Positions 1-8,375 of a stretch of 64,000 nucleotides of DNA are shown piece after piece; within the stretch, counting starts at the first letter, position 1; every line of letters starts with the position of its first letter. The notes beneath the pieces were generated by a model. It was given only the letters and a program-made list of their open reading frames with translations, was not told the origin of the DNA and ran no database searches. Position numbers and translations under genes: made by a program. Source of the DNA: Desulfobacteraceae bacterium RAAP-1 (GTDB taxonomy: Bacteria > Desulfobacterota > Desulfobacteria > Desulfobacterales > Desulfatirhabdiaceae); contig LKPX01000003.1 in NCBI GenBank assembly GCA_001443525.1, positions 20,930-84,929 on the forward strand. Reading direction: 5' to 3'.

Positions 1-544
1 GCTTCATCATAGGATTTTGCTCGAAAACGCCTGACACTTTCCGGGCGATCTGTTTCATTTCGGCATATCCTTTGACATCTTTGGACAACCAGTATTCACT
101 GTTCATCATCATTCCAGATACCAGATATTTCTGGCAGTGGTAACCGTCAATAGTCCGGGTTTCCTGGGTAGGCGTCACTTTCATGCCGCCCATCATGCTT
201 TTCATGGCCTGCTGACGCATCTGATCGTTGCCGCCGGCGTTCATACCCGGAGGGTTCCCCATTTCATCCAGATTCATCTGGTGATAGGTTTTGGTGGCCG
301 GATCTATCTGTACCATCGTTTTTGTGTCAAAATTGAAAATGGTGATATGACCAGCCCTGTCGCTTCGGGATGCATAAGGAGTCAGATAGTTTTTGACATT
401 AATGGTTTCGTCGGGTCTGCCAGGCATGCCTTTGGTTTGTTGTACTGATTCCCAGTAAAAATCCGCCATCGCTGCCGATGATGCCGCTATGACGATCACA
501 AAAGAAAATGCGACCATACGAAAGATTGAGGCCAAGTTTTTCAT
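1..544 (-). CDS. Secreted DUF4412-like protein, 3' end cut by window edge
   Basis: An open frame on the minus strand runs from ATG at 544 off the left edge (181 codons visible). A ribosome site AGGAGAA lies about 6 nt upstream. Residues 1-28 form a signal peptide (basic start, hydrophobic core, AMA-type cleavage site near residue 27), so the product is probably periplasmic or surface-exposed. The mature part is Met-rich and hydrophilic, with a repeated pattern of short strands ('ITIFNFDTKTMVQIDP', 'YHCQKYLVSGMMM') that resembles the DUF4412 family of exported proteins of unknown role. No catalytic residues are recognisable. It is transcribed divergently from the transporter at 781. The C-terminus is missing, so family assignment is tentative; that it is a real gene is well supported. 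Confidence 0.75.
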   Translation of the reverse strand, partial: MKNLASIFRMVAFSFVIVIAASSAAMADFYWESVQQTKGMPGRPDETINVKNYLTPYASRSDRAGHITIFNFDTKTMVQIDPATKTYHQMNLDEMGNPPGMNAGGNDQMRQQAMKSMMGGMKVTPTQETRTIDGYHCQKYLVSGMMMNSEYWLSKDVKGYAEMKQIARKVSGVFEQNPMMK

Positions 545-780
545 ACCGATTCTCCTGTAACTGATCATTGGGTTGATATTTTGACACAAACAACGTAATC
601 ATGGATGAATAATTTCATACTACAGTTGTCAGAACATATCAAGCCGTTCGCTGACGAACATCAGTTATGCTTTGTTTTTTGAGGAAATCCTGTGATACAA
701 TTATCTTTCGATAAAGATTATCATATCGTCTTAACGCTCTGAAATGGTGGGGCATCTTTGTAAAGGAGAATATATCCATC

Positions 781-2253
781 ATGAATCATATCACCACCCC
801 TGGTGTTACTGCCGGTTTTAACTGGGGGAAAACGATATTTTTGCTGCTTGGCGCTGTGCTTTTTGCCATAGTGTATGGTCTGGCGTCCATTCCGGATGCC
901 TTAGACCCGGCAGGCAATCATTTTGCTCTGACGCATGAAGGCAAAGGCGCTCTGGCAATTCTTGCACTGGCGATTGTCTGGTGGGTCTCCAGGGCCTTGC
1001 CGGTGGGTGTTACCGCGATTGCTGTCGGCATGCTTCAGATGTTGTTCATCGCACGCCCTGGCGGCGCTGCTTTCGGTAATTTTATCAGCCCGCCCATTCT
1101 GTTTATCTGTGCATCCACGCTGATTGGTATGGCATTCATCAAGACAGGGCTGATAAAGCGTCTGGTGTACCGCGTGCTGATGGCAGCCGGCGGCAGAACG
1201 GTTCTGGTATATCTTGGAATCATGGTGGTTATTGCGCTTCTGTCGCATGTCATGATTTATACAGCCGTTGTTGCCTCTATCTATCCGCTGCTGTTTTCAG
1301 CCTATATGCGGTATGCAGAAGGCGAACAGCCTACCCGGTTCGGAAAGGGCCTTTTTATCGCAATGGCATATGCTGCGGCTGCCGGAAGCATGATAACCCT
1401 GCCGGGCGCAGCCAGAAGCGTTCTGGCTGTCGAATTTTTCAGGGCTTTTGCCGGGAAGGAAATCAGTAGCGGACATTTCAGCTATTACATGCTGCCCCTA
1501 GGGTGGCTGATGCTTTTTTTGTTATGGGGATTTGTGATGATATGCTTCAGGCCACAGAAAAAGCATATTCCGGAGTTCAGGGAGTATATCCGGTTGCAGT
1601 GCGCAGAGATGGGCGCTGCAAGCCGAAATGAGATACTGACGCTGGTGATTGCAGTGACCGGCGTTATGGTGTTGCTGCTGTCATCTTTGATGCCGGAAGG
1701 GGTGGTATGGAACAAAACAGTGGTCATTGTGACGCCGGTGCTGTTGCTGTTCATGTTGAACATTCTGGACGTCCATGACCTTCAATCGCTGCCATGGAAT
1801 ATGATTCTGCTGTTTTCAGGCGCCATCAGCATCGCTTTTTGCCTGTGGGAAACCGGAGCGGCAAGATGGCTGGCTGTCAACGGGTTGAACCTGCTGCAAT
1901 CATCGAACGGAGTCACCATTGCCATGGCGGCGGCTTTTCTATCGCTGCTTATGGCCAATGGCATGGCCAACGTGGTTGTTCTGGCTGTTGTACTGCCGGT
2001 GATGCTGGCGGCGGCATCTTATTTGAAAATCGTTCCGGATATTCTGCTGCTGACAATCCTTGCTGCTGTCGGCATGCCGCTGATGTTACCGGCTGCAGGC
2101 GCAGCCAATACGCTTGTCTGTGAATCCGGACAGTTCACAGGCCGGGAATTTTTCATGTATGGAGCAATGGCCAGTATGCTGGTGATTGTGGCGGTGGCCT
2201 TGATGGTATATGTCGTCTGGCCGATGATGGGGCTGTCTTTGTTCGTTTTCTGA
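781..2253 (+). CDS. DASS/SLC13-family anion transporter with altered SNT motifs
   Basis: 490 residues with about 12 hydrophobic segments, in the divalent anion:Na+ symporter (DASS/SLC13, CitMHS-like) fold. The gene starts at ATG 781 behind AAAGGAGAA. The fold shows two inverted halves whose signature regions are at about residues 155-165 (SHVMIYTAVVA) and 389-399 (MANGMANVVVL). In typical members these carry Ser-Asn-Thr motifs that bind Na+ and the carboxylate or sulfate; here neither Ser-Asn-Thr is intact, so the substrate or coupling ion may differ. The next gene begins 20 nt downstream and is probably co-transcribed. Transport of a dicarboxylate, sulfate or similar anion across the inner membrane is inferred from the family, not shown by the sequence. 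Confidence 0.85.
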   Translation: MNHITTPGVTAGFNWGKTIFLLLGAVLFAIVYGLASIPDALDPAGNHFALTHEGKGALAILALAIVWWVSRALPVGVTAIAVGMLQMLFIARPGGAAFGNFISPPILFICASTLIGMAFIKTGLIKRLVYRVLMAAGGRTVLVYLGIMVVIALLSHVMIYTAVVASIYPLLFSAYMRYAEGEQPTRFGKGLFIAMAYAAAAGSMITLPGAARSVLAVEFFRAFAGKEISSGHFSYYMLPLGWLMLFLLWGFVMICFRPQKKHIPEFREYIRLQCAEMGAASRNEILTLVIAVTGVMVLLLSSLMPEGVVWNKTVVIVTPVLLLFMLNILDVHDLQSLPWNMILLFSGAISIAFCLWETGAARWLAVNGLNLLQSSNGVTIAMAAAFLSLLMANGMANVVVLAVVLPVMLAAASYLKIVPDILLLTILAAVGMPLMLPAAGAANTLVCESGQFTGREFFMYGAMASMLVIVAVALMVYVVWPMMGLSLFVF

Positions 2254-2273
2254 AATCTTCATGAGGTGGCTTA

Positions 2274-3698
2274 ATGAAACAAATTGAAAATCTGATTGAG
2301 CGAATTTACCAGCGGATTTCCATTAATCTCAGAGAGTTGAATTTTGATGTAATGCCTTATCTTAAAAATGCCCTTCCACTTTCCCAGCTTGCTAAATTTT
2401 ACGCATTTTACGGCATAACCCCGCACCATCCGTTGAACTTTTATTTCAGCCATTCTAACCTGGCCGGCAGCTATTTTCTAGGGAAATGCCGGGTGGAGCA
2501 TTCCGTGCTGTATAAAAGTGATATCCGGGGAGATGAACTCAAGCGTAAAAACGATATGTTCGCCTATGAAACCCGTCAATTACCGGTCTATGAAGACGAG
2601 TGTATCCATATCAGAGACTGTTTTCTCATAAAAACGCTGGTGCATAACTATTCGCACGATCCGGAAAGTCTGGATACATTTTTTATCCATGACACCATGT
2701 CGATGCATTACGCCAACATCCATGGCGCGCCGACCGAAGGCTGTTTTCTGGGGACGTTCAGCACGGTGGATTTAACGACGATCCATGATTGCGTGATCGG
2801 CCGTTTTTCCTATGTTCAGGCGGGGGAATTGTCTCATGTGTACGTGGAACCTGGCGCCATCTGGATCAAAAACGACAAGGCCTTCAATTTTCTCTACCGC
2901 TATCCCCATAGCATTTTAGACAGGTACATCGATGTCAAACCTGGGGGCGGCCCTCCGCAGGGCATTCTCATGGATTTTGTTCAGGAGAGAAAAGCGGATT
3001 TTGAACGTGTATTCGATGTCATTCATCTGGAATCTCCGGTTTCCATTCCCCGAGGTGCATCGGTGGACCGGTATGCGGTTATCAAGGGAAAAACTCGAAT
3101 CAGCGAAAATGTCCTGGTGGCGCAGCGAGCCTATATTCAGGATTCTTTTCTGGGAAAAGGGGCCAATGCCCAGGAAAACTGCTATATCATCGGTTCCCAC
3201 CTGGACGGCTATGATGTTACGGCTCACGGCGCCAAAATCATTAACGCCCGATTGGGTAAAAAAATATTTGTGGGGTTTAACTCTTTTCTGCGAGGGACGC
3301 CTTCCTGTCCTTTGACCATTGGCGAAGACAGTATCGTGATGCCGCATACCATCATCGATTTGACAGAGCCTGTCGATATTCCATCCGGCTATCTGGTGTG
3401 GGGATTTATTACCAATCGGCAAGATCTCGCGGCAAACAGCTATCCGCTGGAGAAATTTTCGGAGATCCGCGACGGCCTGACCTTAGGAGATATGCTGTTT
3501 GAAGGAGATGGAGAGCTGTTTGTCGAGGCATTTCAACATCGCATTGAACACATTCTGGAAGCTAACGGAGCCTATTTTAATGGCAGACACAACCATGGCC
3601 ACGCCCAGAACAATCAGAAAATTTCTTTTAACACCATCCAGCCGTATCCGGATGGAGATCGTGCGGGACTCTATCCGACCATTGAAATTCTTCCCTGA
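2274..3698 (+). CDS. Left-handed beta-helix (hexapeptide-repeat) protein
   Basis: 474 residues; starts at ATG 2274 behind GAGGTGG, 20 nt after the transporter, so the two look like an operon. Residues about 125-215 and 255-385 show short repeats of the hexapeptide type with aliphatic residues every sixth position (for example 'VSIPRGASVDRYAVIKGK', 'CYIIGSHLDGYDVTAHGAKI'), the hallmark of left-handed beta-helix proteins such as acyl- and nucleotidyl-transferases. There is no recognisable nucleotidyltransferase domain before the helix. The C-terminal 70 residues are charged and helical. The pairing with an anion transporter suggests a role in handling the transported compound, but no reaction can be assigned from sequence. 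It might be a sugar-nucleotide-type transferase or a structural helix. Confidence 0.8.
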   Translation: MKQIENLIERIYQRISINLRELNFDVMPYLKNALPLSQLAKFYAFYGITPHHPLNFYFSHSNLAGSYFLGKCRVEHSVLYKSDIRGDELKRKNDMFAYETRQLPVYEDECIHIRDCFLIKTLVHNYSHDPESLDTFFIHDTMSMHYANIHGAPTEGCFLGTFSTVDLTTIHDCVIGRFSYVQAGELSHVYVEPGAIWIKNDKAFNFLYRYPHSILDRYIDVKPGGGPPQGILMDFVQERKADFERVFDVIHLESPVSIPRGASVDRYAVIKGKTRISENVLVAQRAYIQDSFLGKGANAQENCYIIGSHLDGYDVTAHGAKIINARLGKKIFVGFNSFLRGTPSCPLTIGEDSIVMPHTIIDLTEPVDIPSGYLVWGFITNRQDLAANSYPLEKFSEIRDGLTLGDMLFEGDGELFVEAFQHRIEHILEANGAYFNGRHNHGHAQNNQKISFNTIQPYPDGDRAGLYPTIEILP

Positions 3699-3699
3699 T

Positions 3700-3912
3700 C
3701 AGCCTACAATTAATCCGATTGTTAAACTGCGTAAGCATATTGCCGATTACAGTGCTGCATGCAATCACCCAGCGGCACATCGAACCGGTGATATGCTTGA
3801 CAGGTTGATGCAACGAATGGGTAGGCATCTATTCAGCACGCAATATTTTCATGGCTCAATGACGGCAGCAGAGTTAGGCATCAGAGGATGGGCAACTTAT
3901 TCAAAATCATAA
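3700..3912 (+). pseudogene. Transposase C-terminal remnant
   Basis: Downstream of the beta-helix gene an open stretch encodes about 68 residues containing 'CNHPAAHRTGDMLDRLMQRM', 'LFSTQYFHG' and 'RGWA', ending in TAA... at 3912. I recognise this as the conserved C-terminal part of a transposase family common in Deltaproteobacteria, in which a '(D/N)HP-AHR---MLDRLM' block is followed by 'RYFHG' and a 'RAWAL' helix. The N-terminal catalytic part is absent; the preceding sequence belongs to the intact beta-helix gene in another frame. It therefore looks like a decayed insertion sequence end. It lies directly before a MITE-like element. Family recall is from memory and is the main uncertainty. 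Confidence 0.5.
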
Positions 3913-3920
3913 AAATTGAC

Positions 3921-4068
3921 GACTTCGTAAAAAGTCCGCATGCTGCGTTGCGCCGCATCCTTCGTCATTGCAGCGTATGACAAGTACGCTTCATTCCTCA
4001 GGATTTGCATGCCTTGCCTGCGAACATTTTACGAAGCCGTCCGAAAATCGACTTTTTACGAGGGCATC
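3921..4068. mobile_element. MITE-like palindromic element, copy 1, with 9 bp target duplication
   Basis: A 148 bp non-coding element begins GACTTCGTAAAAAGTCC and ends CTTTTTACGAGGGCATC. The two ends are imperfect inverted repeats sharing CTTCGTAAAAAGTC (14 bp). A 9 bp direct repeat AAAATTGAC sits exactly at both borders (3912-3920 and 4069-4077), as expected for a transposition target duplication. A second full copy at 25951-26099 is closely similar over its whole length. The interior contains further partial palindromes (AGCGTA...TACGCT). It has no coding capacity, so it would have to be moved by a transposase elsewhere. Confidence 0.75.
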
Positions 4069-4077
4069 AAAATTGAC

Positions 4078-4352
4078 TGCATAATCTGATGATATCGGCA
4101 TCCTTGGGAGGAAATAAACCCAATCCCCCCAAATCCACTATAATCAGAAAACAGTGAGGAGTCCAAAAACTTCAGCCTGACCGGAAAGAAACGCTAAACA
4201 GATATATTTTAAAACTTCTTGACATTAAATTGGATTTTTGTAATGACTACAAAATAGTATTCATTATCAGTAGTATGCTGTTGAGCATTTTATATCGGTC
4301 AAACGCACCTGTCCGTTAAAAAATCCGTTTTTATGCTGTATTGAGGTTGCCA
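4078..4352. other. Intergenic leader of the polysaccharide operon
   Basis: This AT-rich stretch of about 275 bases precedes the export lipoprotein gene and probably holds its promoter and a 5' leader. A TTGACA hexamer is present at 4219-4224, but no well-spaced -10 element follows it. No open frame, hairpin terminator or riboswitch was recognised. Confidence 0.4.
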
Positions 4353-5495
4353 ATGCTGCCATCTAAATTCCACCATTTTTTGAGGCCATTTTGTTATGGA
4401 ATCGTTCTGCTTTCTCTGCTATCCTTTTCTTCATGTTATCATTCCTCGTCAGATGGCCCATCCAAGTTTGATGCCACTATCAAAACCGCAGAGGATATAC
4501 GTCAGTTGAATCAGCTTGAAAAGCAGCTTACCGTAACCCCGGAGAAAGCGGCGTTGAATCCGGATTATCAGATTATCAACAATATAGCTGTTCCCTATGT
4601 TCCCGAATACCGAATGGGACCCGGAGATGTACTTGAAATTGTATATAATCTTAAATATGGAAAAACTCCGGAAGATTACCGCCTTGAAGTTCAGGATAAA
4701 ATCAGCATAAATCTGCCATTTTATCCGCAGTACAGCACATCCGTCCTGATACGCTCTGATGGCAAAATTACCGTTCCGCTTGCCGGCGATGTTTTGGCGG
4801 AATCCAAAACACCTATGGAGCTGGCCTCAGAATTAGACCAGAAATTTAGAAAATATTTTAAGGATCCGGCGGTTACAGTTGCAGTAGAAGAATTTAACGT
4901 TAAAGTTGCAGAACTGAGAAAAGCCATTACAACGGCATCCAGAGGACAAAGCAAGATTGCGCCGATTACTCCTGACGGTCGCATTTCCTTTCCGTTGATT
5001 GGTTCCATGCAGGCTCAAGGGTTTACAGTCGCACAACTTGAAAAAATGCTTAATGAGAAATATGCGAAACAGGTACGCGATCTTAATGTTACTCTGATTT
5101 TATTGGAAATTCATTATCCCAAGCTGTATGTATTGGGAGAAGTGGAACGGCCTGGCGCATACGACATTACATCTGTCCCTGACATTCTGAAAGCATTGGC
5201 GATTTCCGGCGGCTATAAAAAAAGCAGCGAACTTCAAGAGGTTGCGGTATTTCGCAATGAAGGTCTGGAAAGGCCCATTGCTTTTAAAGTGAATATTCAG
5301 GCAGCCCTGAAAACAGGCGTTCCCTTAACCAACATCAAGCTGAAACCGGGAGATATTGTATTTGTTCCCAAAAATCATATTGACGATATGAATGACATGA
5401 TCGAGCGAATTTTTACCAAGGGAATTTATGCCATGCTGCCTTTTTCTACCAGTCTAACGGCAAACTACAACCTGAACAGCGCAACCTTAAAATAA
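4353..5495 (+). CDS. Wza-like polysaccharide export lipoprotein
   Basis: 380 residues from ATG 4353, chosen because GAGG lies 6 nt upstream; an in-frame TTG at 4341 has no such site. Residues 1-28 are a lipoprotein signal ending in the lipobox SFSSC (Cys28), so it is an outer-membrane lipoprotein. Residues about 85-180 match the Poly_export (PF02563) domain ('YRMGPGDVLEIVY', 'SDGKITVPLAGDV'); a second export/SLBB-like stretch follows ('PDGRISFPLIGSM', 'LYVLGEVERPGAYDI'). The C-terminus has 'KLKPGDIVFVPKN'. It forms the outer-membrane channel of a Wzy-type export machine. First gene of a co-oriented locus up to 15202; the Wzz-like partner starts 18 nt downstream. Confidence 0.92.
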   Translation: MLPSKFHHFLRPFCYGIVLLSLLSFSSCYHSSSDGPSKFDATIKTAEDIRQLNQLEKQLTVTPEKAALNPDYQIINNIAVPYVPEYRMGPGDVLEIVYNLKYGKTPEDYRLEVQDKISINLPFYPQYSTSVLIRSDGKITVPLAGDVLAESKTPMELASELDQKFRKYFKDPAVTVAVEEFNVKVAELRKAITTASRGQSKIAPITPDGRISFPLIGSMQAQGFTVAQLEKMLNEKYAKQVRDLNVTLILLEIHYPKLYVLGEVERPGAYDITSVPDILKALAISGGYKKSSELQEVAVFRNEGLERPIAFKVNIQAALKTGVPLTNIKLKPGDIVFVPKNHIDDMNDMIERIFTKGIYAMLPFSTSLTANYNLNSATLK

Positions 5496-5513
5496 AAGGG
5501 AAGTTATATAGGA

Positions 5514-6905
5514 ATGCAGAATATCTTCCGCGAATTTGTTTTTATTGTGTGCGATCGGATACGTGTTATTGTCATGGTATTTCTGATGGTTTTCATGATC
5601 TCCACTGCGATTGCTGTCACACTGCCTCCTGTATATCGCTCCACTGCTAAATTTTCTTTAATTGTTCCGCAGAGCATGGATCCGCTGCAGAAAGAAAATT
5701 CTTTTGATTACAATAACAGGGTCCGGCGATATCTTCAGGATCAAAAAGAACTGATCCTGTCCAACAGAGTTTTGGGGAAGGTCGTTGCAGAACTGGAACC
5801 CGGAGTCCGGCAGCCAGTCTCTCAAAAGGTGATGGATTCGTACCGCAAAGACATATCCGTTGATCCGCCTGCTGGAGAAACATTTGCAGGTTCCAGCGTT
5901 TTTATTCTGGAATACACCAACAGCAATCCTGCCCGTTCCATGCAGGTGGCTTCCTCTTTGACACAGAATTATCTGGAAGCCTACCGGGAACTCAGCCAGG
6001 CTAAAAGCGATTATTCATATTCTTTTTTTCTGCAGCAGACCAATAAACTGCATGAGAATATGCTCGATAAAGAAGAGAAACTTCGTGCCTTTGAAAGTAA
6101 ACAGGCTCTGGCACTTCTTGAAATTCTGAATCTGGAGCCCGGGAAATCCAATGCAGAAGTGGGCCCCAATGCGTTGCTCAATCAGTTTTTGCGCAGTTAT
6201 CACGAACTTCAGGTTGAGTTGGCCGGTTTGAACAGTTCTATCAGTTACCTGGATCGGGAAATTCACAAAAAAGGAATTCCAGCCGTTCCGTCTGAGATGG
6301 AGGGCTCCGGACGCACCATTTCGGTTTATAAGACGAAAGTAGCCCAATTGCAGTTGCAGCTGAATGAGATGAAACCTCAGTTCAGCGCAAATTTTGAGCC
6401 TTTGAAACAAGTAGAGCAGGAGTTTAACATGAGCGTTGATTCCTTGAAAAAGGAGCTGGGCAGATCTGTGGATGCCCAGAAGATGACGGCTCAAAATATT
6501 GAAGCCAAAATCCGTCAGCTCGAAACGATTATCAGGGGACTTAAAGACCGCATTCAGAAAACTGCCGGAGAAAAGGCTACCTATGAAACCCTGAAGCAGG
6601 AATATTATCTGGCCAGGGATGCCTATACACAGGCCATGGCTCAACTGGAACAGACACGAATGGCAAAATCTCTCAATGAAGACAAACAAATCTTAACGCT
6701 GATTGATAAACCGTCGCTTCCCGTAAATCCATTTAAACCGAATCGCATGCTGATTATCATTGGCGGCTTTGTTTCAGGACTTTTCTTAAGCGTTGCCGTT
6801 GCATTGACGATGGATCATTTTGATCATCGAATCAAAACACTCTATGACATCGAAACATATCTGAATGTTCCCGTACTCGGATCGGTACCGAATGTACATG
6901 GGTAA
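5514..6905 (+). CDS. Wzz/GumC-type polysaccharide chain-length determinant
   Basis: 463 residues. A membrane segment near residues 19-38 ('VIVMVFLMVFMISTAIAV') is followed by a Wzz domain, a long coiled-coil region (about 150-390) rich in Glu, Lys and Gln, and a second membrane segment near 402-425 preceded by the Pro-rich signature 'PSLPVNPFKPNR'. This is the standard layout of polysaccharide co-polymerases, which span the periplasm and set chain length together with the outer-membrane channel. There is no fused tyrosine-kinase domain; a separate CpsD-like protein is encoded at 10411. It follows the export lipoprotein gene by 18 nt and is surely in the same operon. Confidence 0.92.
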   Translation: MQNIFREFVFIVCDRIRVIVMVFLMVFMISTAIAVTLPPVYRSTAKFSLIVPQSMDPLQKENSFDYNNRVRRYLQDQKELILSNRVLGKVVAELEPGVRQPVSQKVMDSYRKDISVDPPAGETFAGSSVFILEYTNSNPARSMQVASSLTQNYLEAYRELSQAKSDYSYSFFLQQTNKLHENMLDKEEKLRAFESKQALALLEILNLEPGKSNAEVGPNALLNQFLRSYHELQVELAGLNSSISYLDREIHKKGIPAVPSEMEGSGRTISVYKTKVAQLQLQLNEMKPQFSANFEPLKQVEQEFNMSVDSLKKELGRSVDAQKMTAQNIEAKIRQLETIIRGLKDRIQKTAGEKATYETLKQEYYLARDAYTQAMAQLEQTRMAKSLNEDKQILTLIDKPSLPVNPFKPNRMLIIIGGFVSGLFLSVAVALTMDHFDHRIKTLYDIETYLNVPVLGSVPNVHG

Positions 6906-6938
6906 TTTTCAGCTTCCTGATTTCGGCAGGTACTGAAT

Positions 6939-8375
6939 ATGGAAATTTTCCCCTCAGTTGCCATCATGGTCATTTCCCTGATTGTTATGATTTTGTGGTT
7001 TATGGGAAAACGTCGGCCTGTTTATGCGGAACAAAAACAGGCCGATTTCACGGCTGTGCTTCTGGCATGCTGGATGATTGCCAGCGCTGTTTTCGGCCCG
7101 AATTTTTTTATACTGCGATTTGCAGGTGTGTTCGATATCACGATTGAGCGATTGTTATTTATCGTGATTCTGGCTTATGTCGCCGCTGGCCTGTTTACTG
7201 GAAAAATCAACCTGCTCAGTAATAATTCCATTGAAATCGCAATGATGGCGTTTGCCATGGTTTGCGTGATCGCCATGATGCGCAAAGGTTTTCTTTCCAT
7301 AGATTCGGCCAGATTTCCGTCTCCGTGGTTTGTGTTCATTACCGGCTATCTGTTTCCTTTTATCGTGTATGTTTATGCCAAAAGTTTTATTCAGACAGAA
7401 GAACAAATTCAAATACTGCTGACGGCTCTATTTTTTTTCGGAATCTATCTTTGTCTGATAGCACCGCTGGAGTATTTTCAATTACGACAATATGTATTTC
7501 CACGCTATATCAATGATCCTCTAATTTCCACCCTGCATCTTGAACGCGCCAGAGGGCCGTTTTTAAATGCCGCATTTAACGGGGTAGCCATGGTCATCGG
7601 ATTTATCAGCGGCATGCATCTTCTGCCCCAAAAGACAGGGTTCTCTCTAACGTTTTACCGGGCGGCACTCCTGCTGTTTCCTCCTGCGGTGTTCTTCACC
7701 CTGACACGGTCTGTGTATCTGGGGTTTCTGATATCCTTGTTTATTTTTCTGATATGGTACAAGACACCGTTTTCCAAATGGAAAATAGTGTCTGTTCCTG
7801 TAGCGGTTGCAGTAGTTGCCATTTTTATCAATGCCCACCGTCTGGCCTCTTCAGACAGACGTGAAGGTGGGGTTTATCAGGTCGAAGAAGTTCAAATTCG
7901 CGTTGCACTACTGGAAATGTCCTATTTTTTATTTACCCAACACCCCCTGCTGGGTATTGGACTTGCTCAGTTTATTCCGGTAGCCAACCTGTCTTATACG
8001 GGCAAAGTGCCTTATGTTGTTGAAATATCAACTCCCCAGTTTCAGCACAACCATCTGATGGGAATCGCCACGGAATTAGGGCTGGTAGGCTTATGTGCCT
8101 ATCTGACCATGATCATCCTCATCCTGCGCCGGATAACACAAACATTCAAACGAGTTCCACAATCAGGTTTTATGGGAAGAAATCTATGTGTTATCATAAT
8201 TGCAGTATGGTGCATATATTTGAACAACAATCTTTTTGTGGAGCCCTCCAATGCGCTTTTTATCAATTCGGTTCCATTCATGTTCGCAGGGCTTATCGAT
8301 GGCATCTATGTAAGATCACTTAAAAAAGATACTGTATATCATCAACGGTTGAGGCCACTGTTTCAATATGTTTAA
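6939..8375 (+). CDS. O-antigen polymerase/ligase-like membrane protein
   Basis: 478 residues with about 11 predicted membrane helices and a large periplasmic loop. Within the loop, near residues 334-345, is 'QHPLLGIGLAQF', the signature of the Wzy_C/O-antigen ligase family (PF04932). Such proteins either polymerise undecaprenyl-linked repeat units (Wzy) or attach finished chains to an acceptor (WaaL). Position between the Wzz-like protein and the glycosyltransferases favours a Wzy role. The last 8 nt overlap the next gene, which suggests translational coupling. Specificity cannot be told from sequence. Confidence 0.85.
   Translation: MEIFPSVAIMVISLIVMILWFMGKRRPVYAEQKQADFTAVLLACWMIASAVFGPNFFILRFAGVFDITIERLLFIVILAYVAAGLFTGKINLLSNNSIEIAMMAFAMVCVIAMMRKGFLSIDSARFPSPWFVFITGYLFPFIVYVYAKSFIQTEEQIQILLTALFFFGIYLCLIAPLEYFQLRQYVFPRYINDPLISTLHLERARGPFLNAAFNGVAMVIGFISGMHLLPQKTGFSLTFYRAALLLFPPAVFFTLTRSVYLGFLISLFIFLIWYKTPFSKWKIVSVPVAVAVVAIFINAHRLASSDRREGGVYQVEEVQIRVALLEMSYFLFTQHPLLGIGLAQFIPVANLSYTGKVPYVVEISTPQFQHNHLMGIATELGLVGLCAYLTMIILILRRITQTFKRVPQSGFMGRNLCVIIIAVWCIYLNNNLFVEPSNALFINSVPFMFAGLIDGIYVRSLKKDTVYHQRLRPLFQYV

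Noticed and set aside
4219..4246. TTGACA box before the polysaccharide operon as a sigma-70 promoter
   Set aside because: The best -10 match (TGTAAT at 4239) is only 14 bases away and other hexamers at 16-17 bases are poor, so no reliable promoter can be called.
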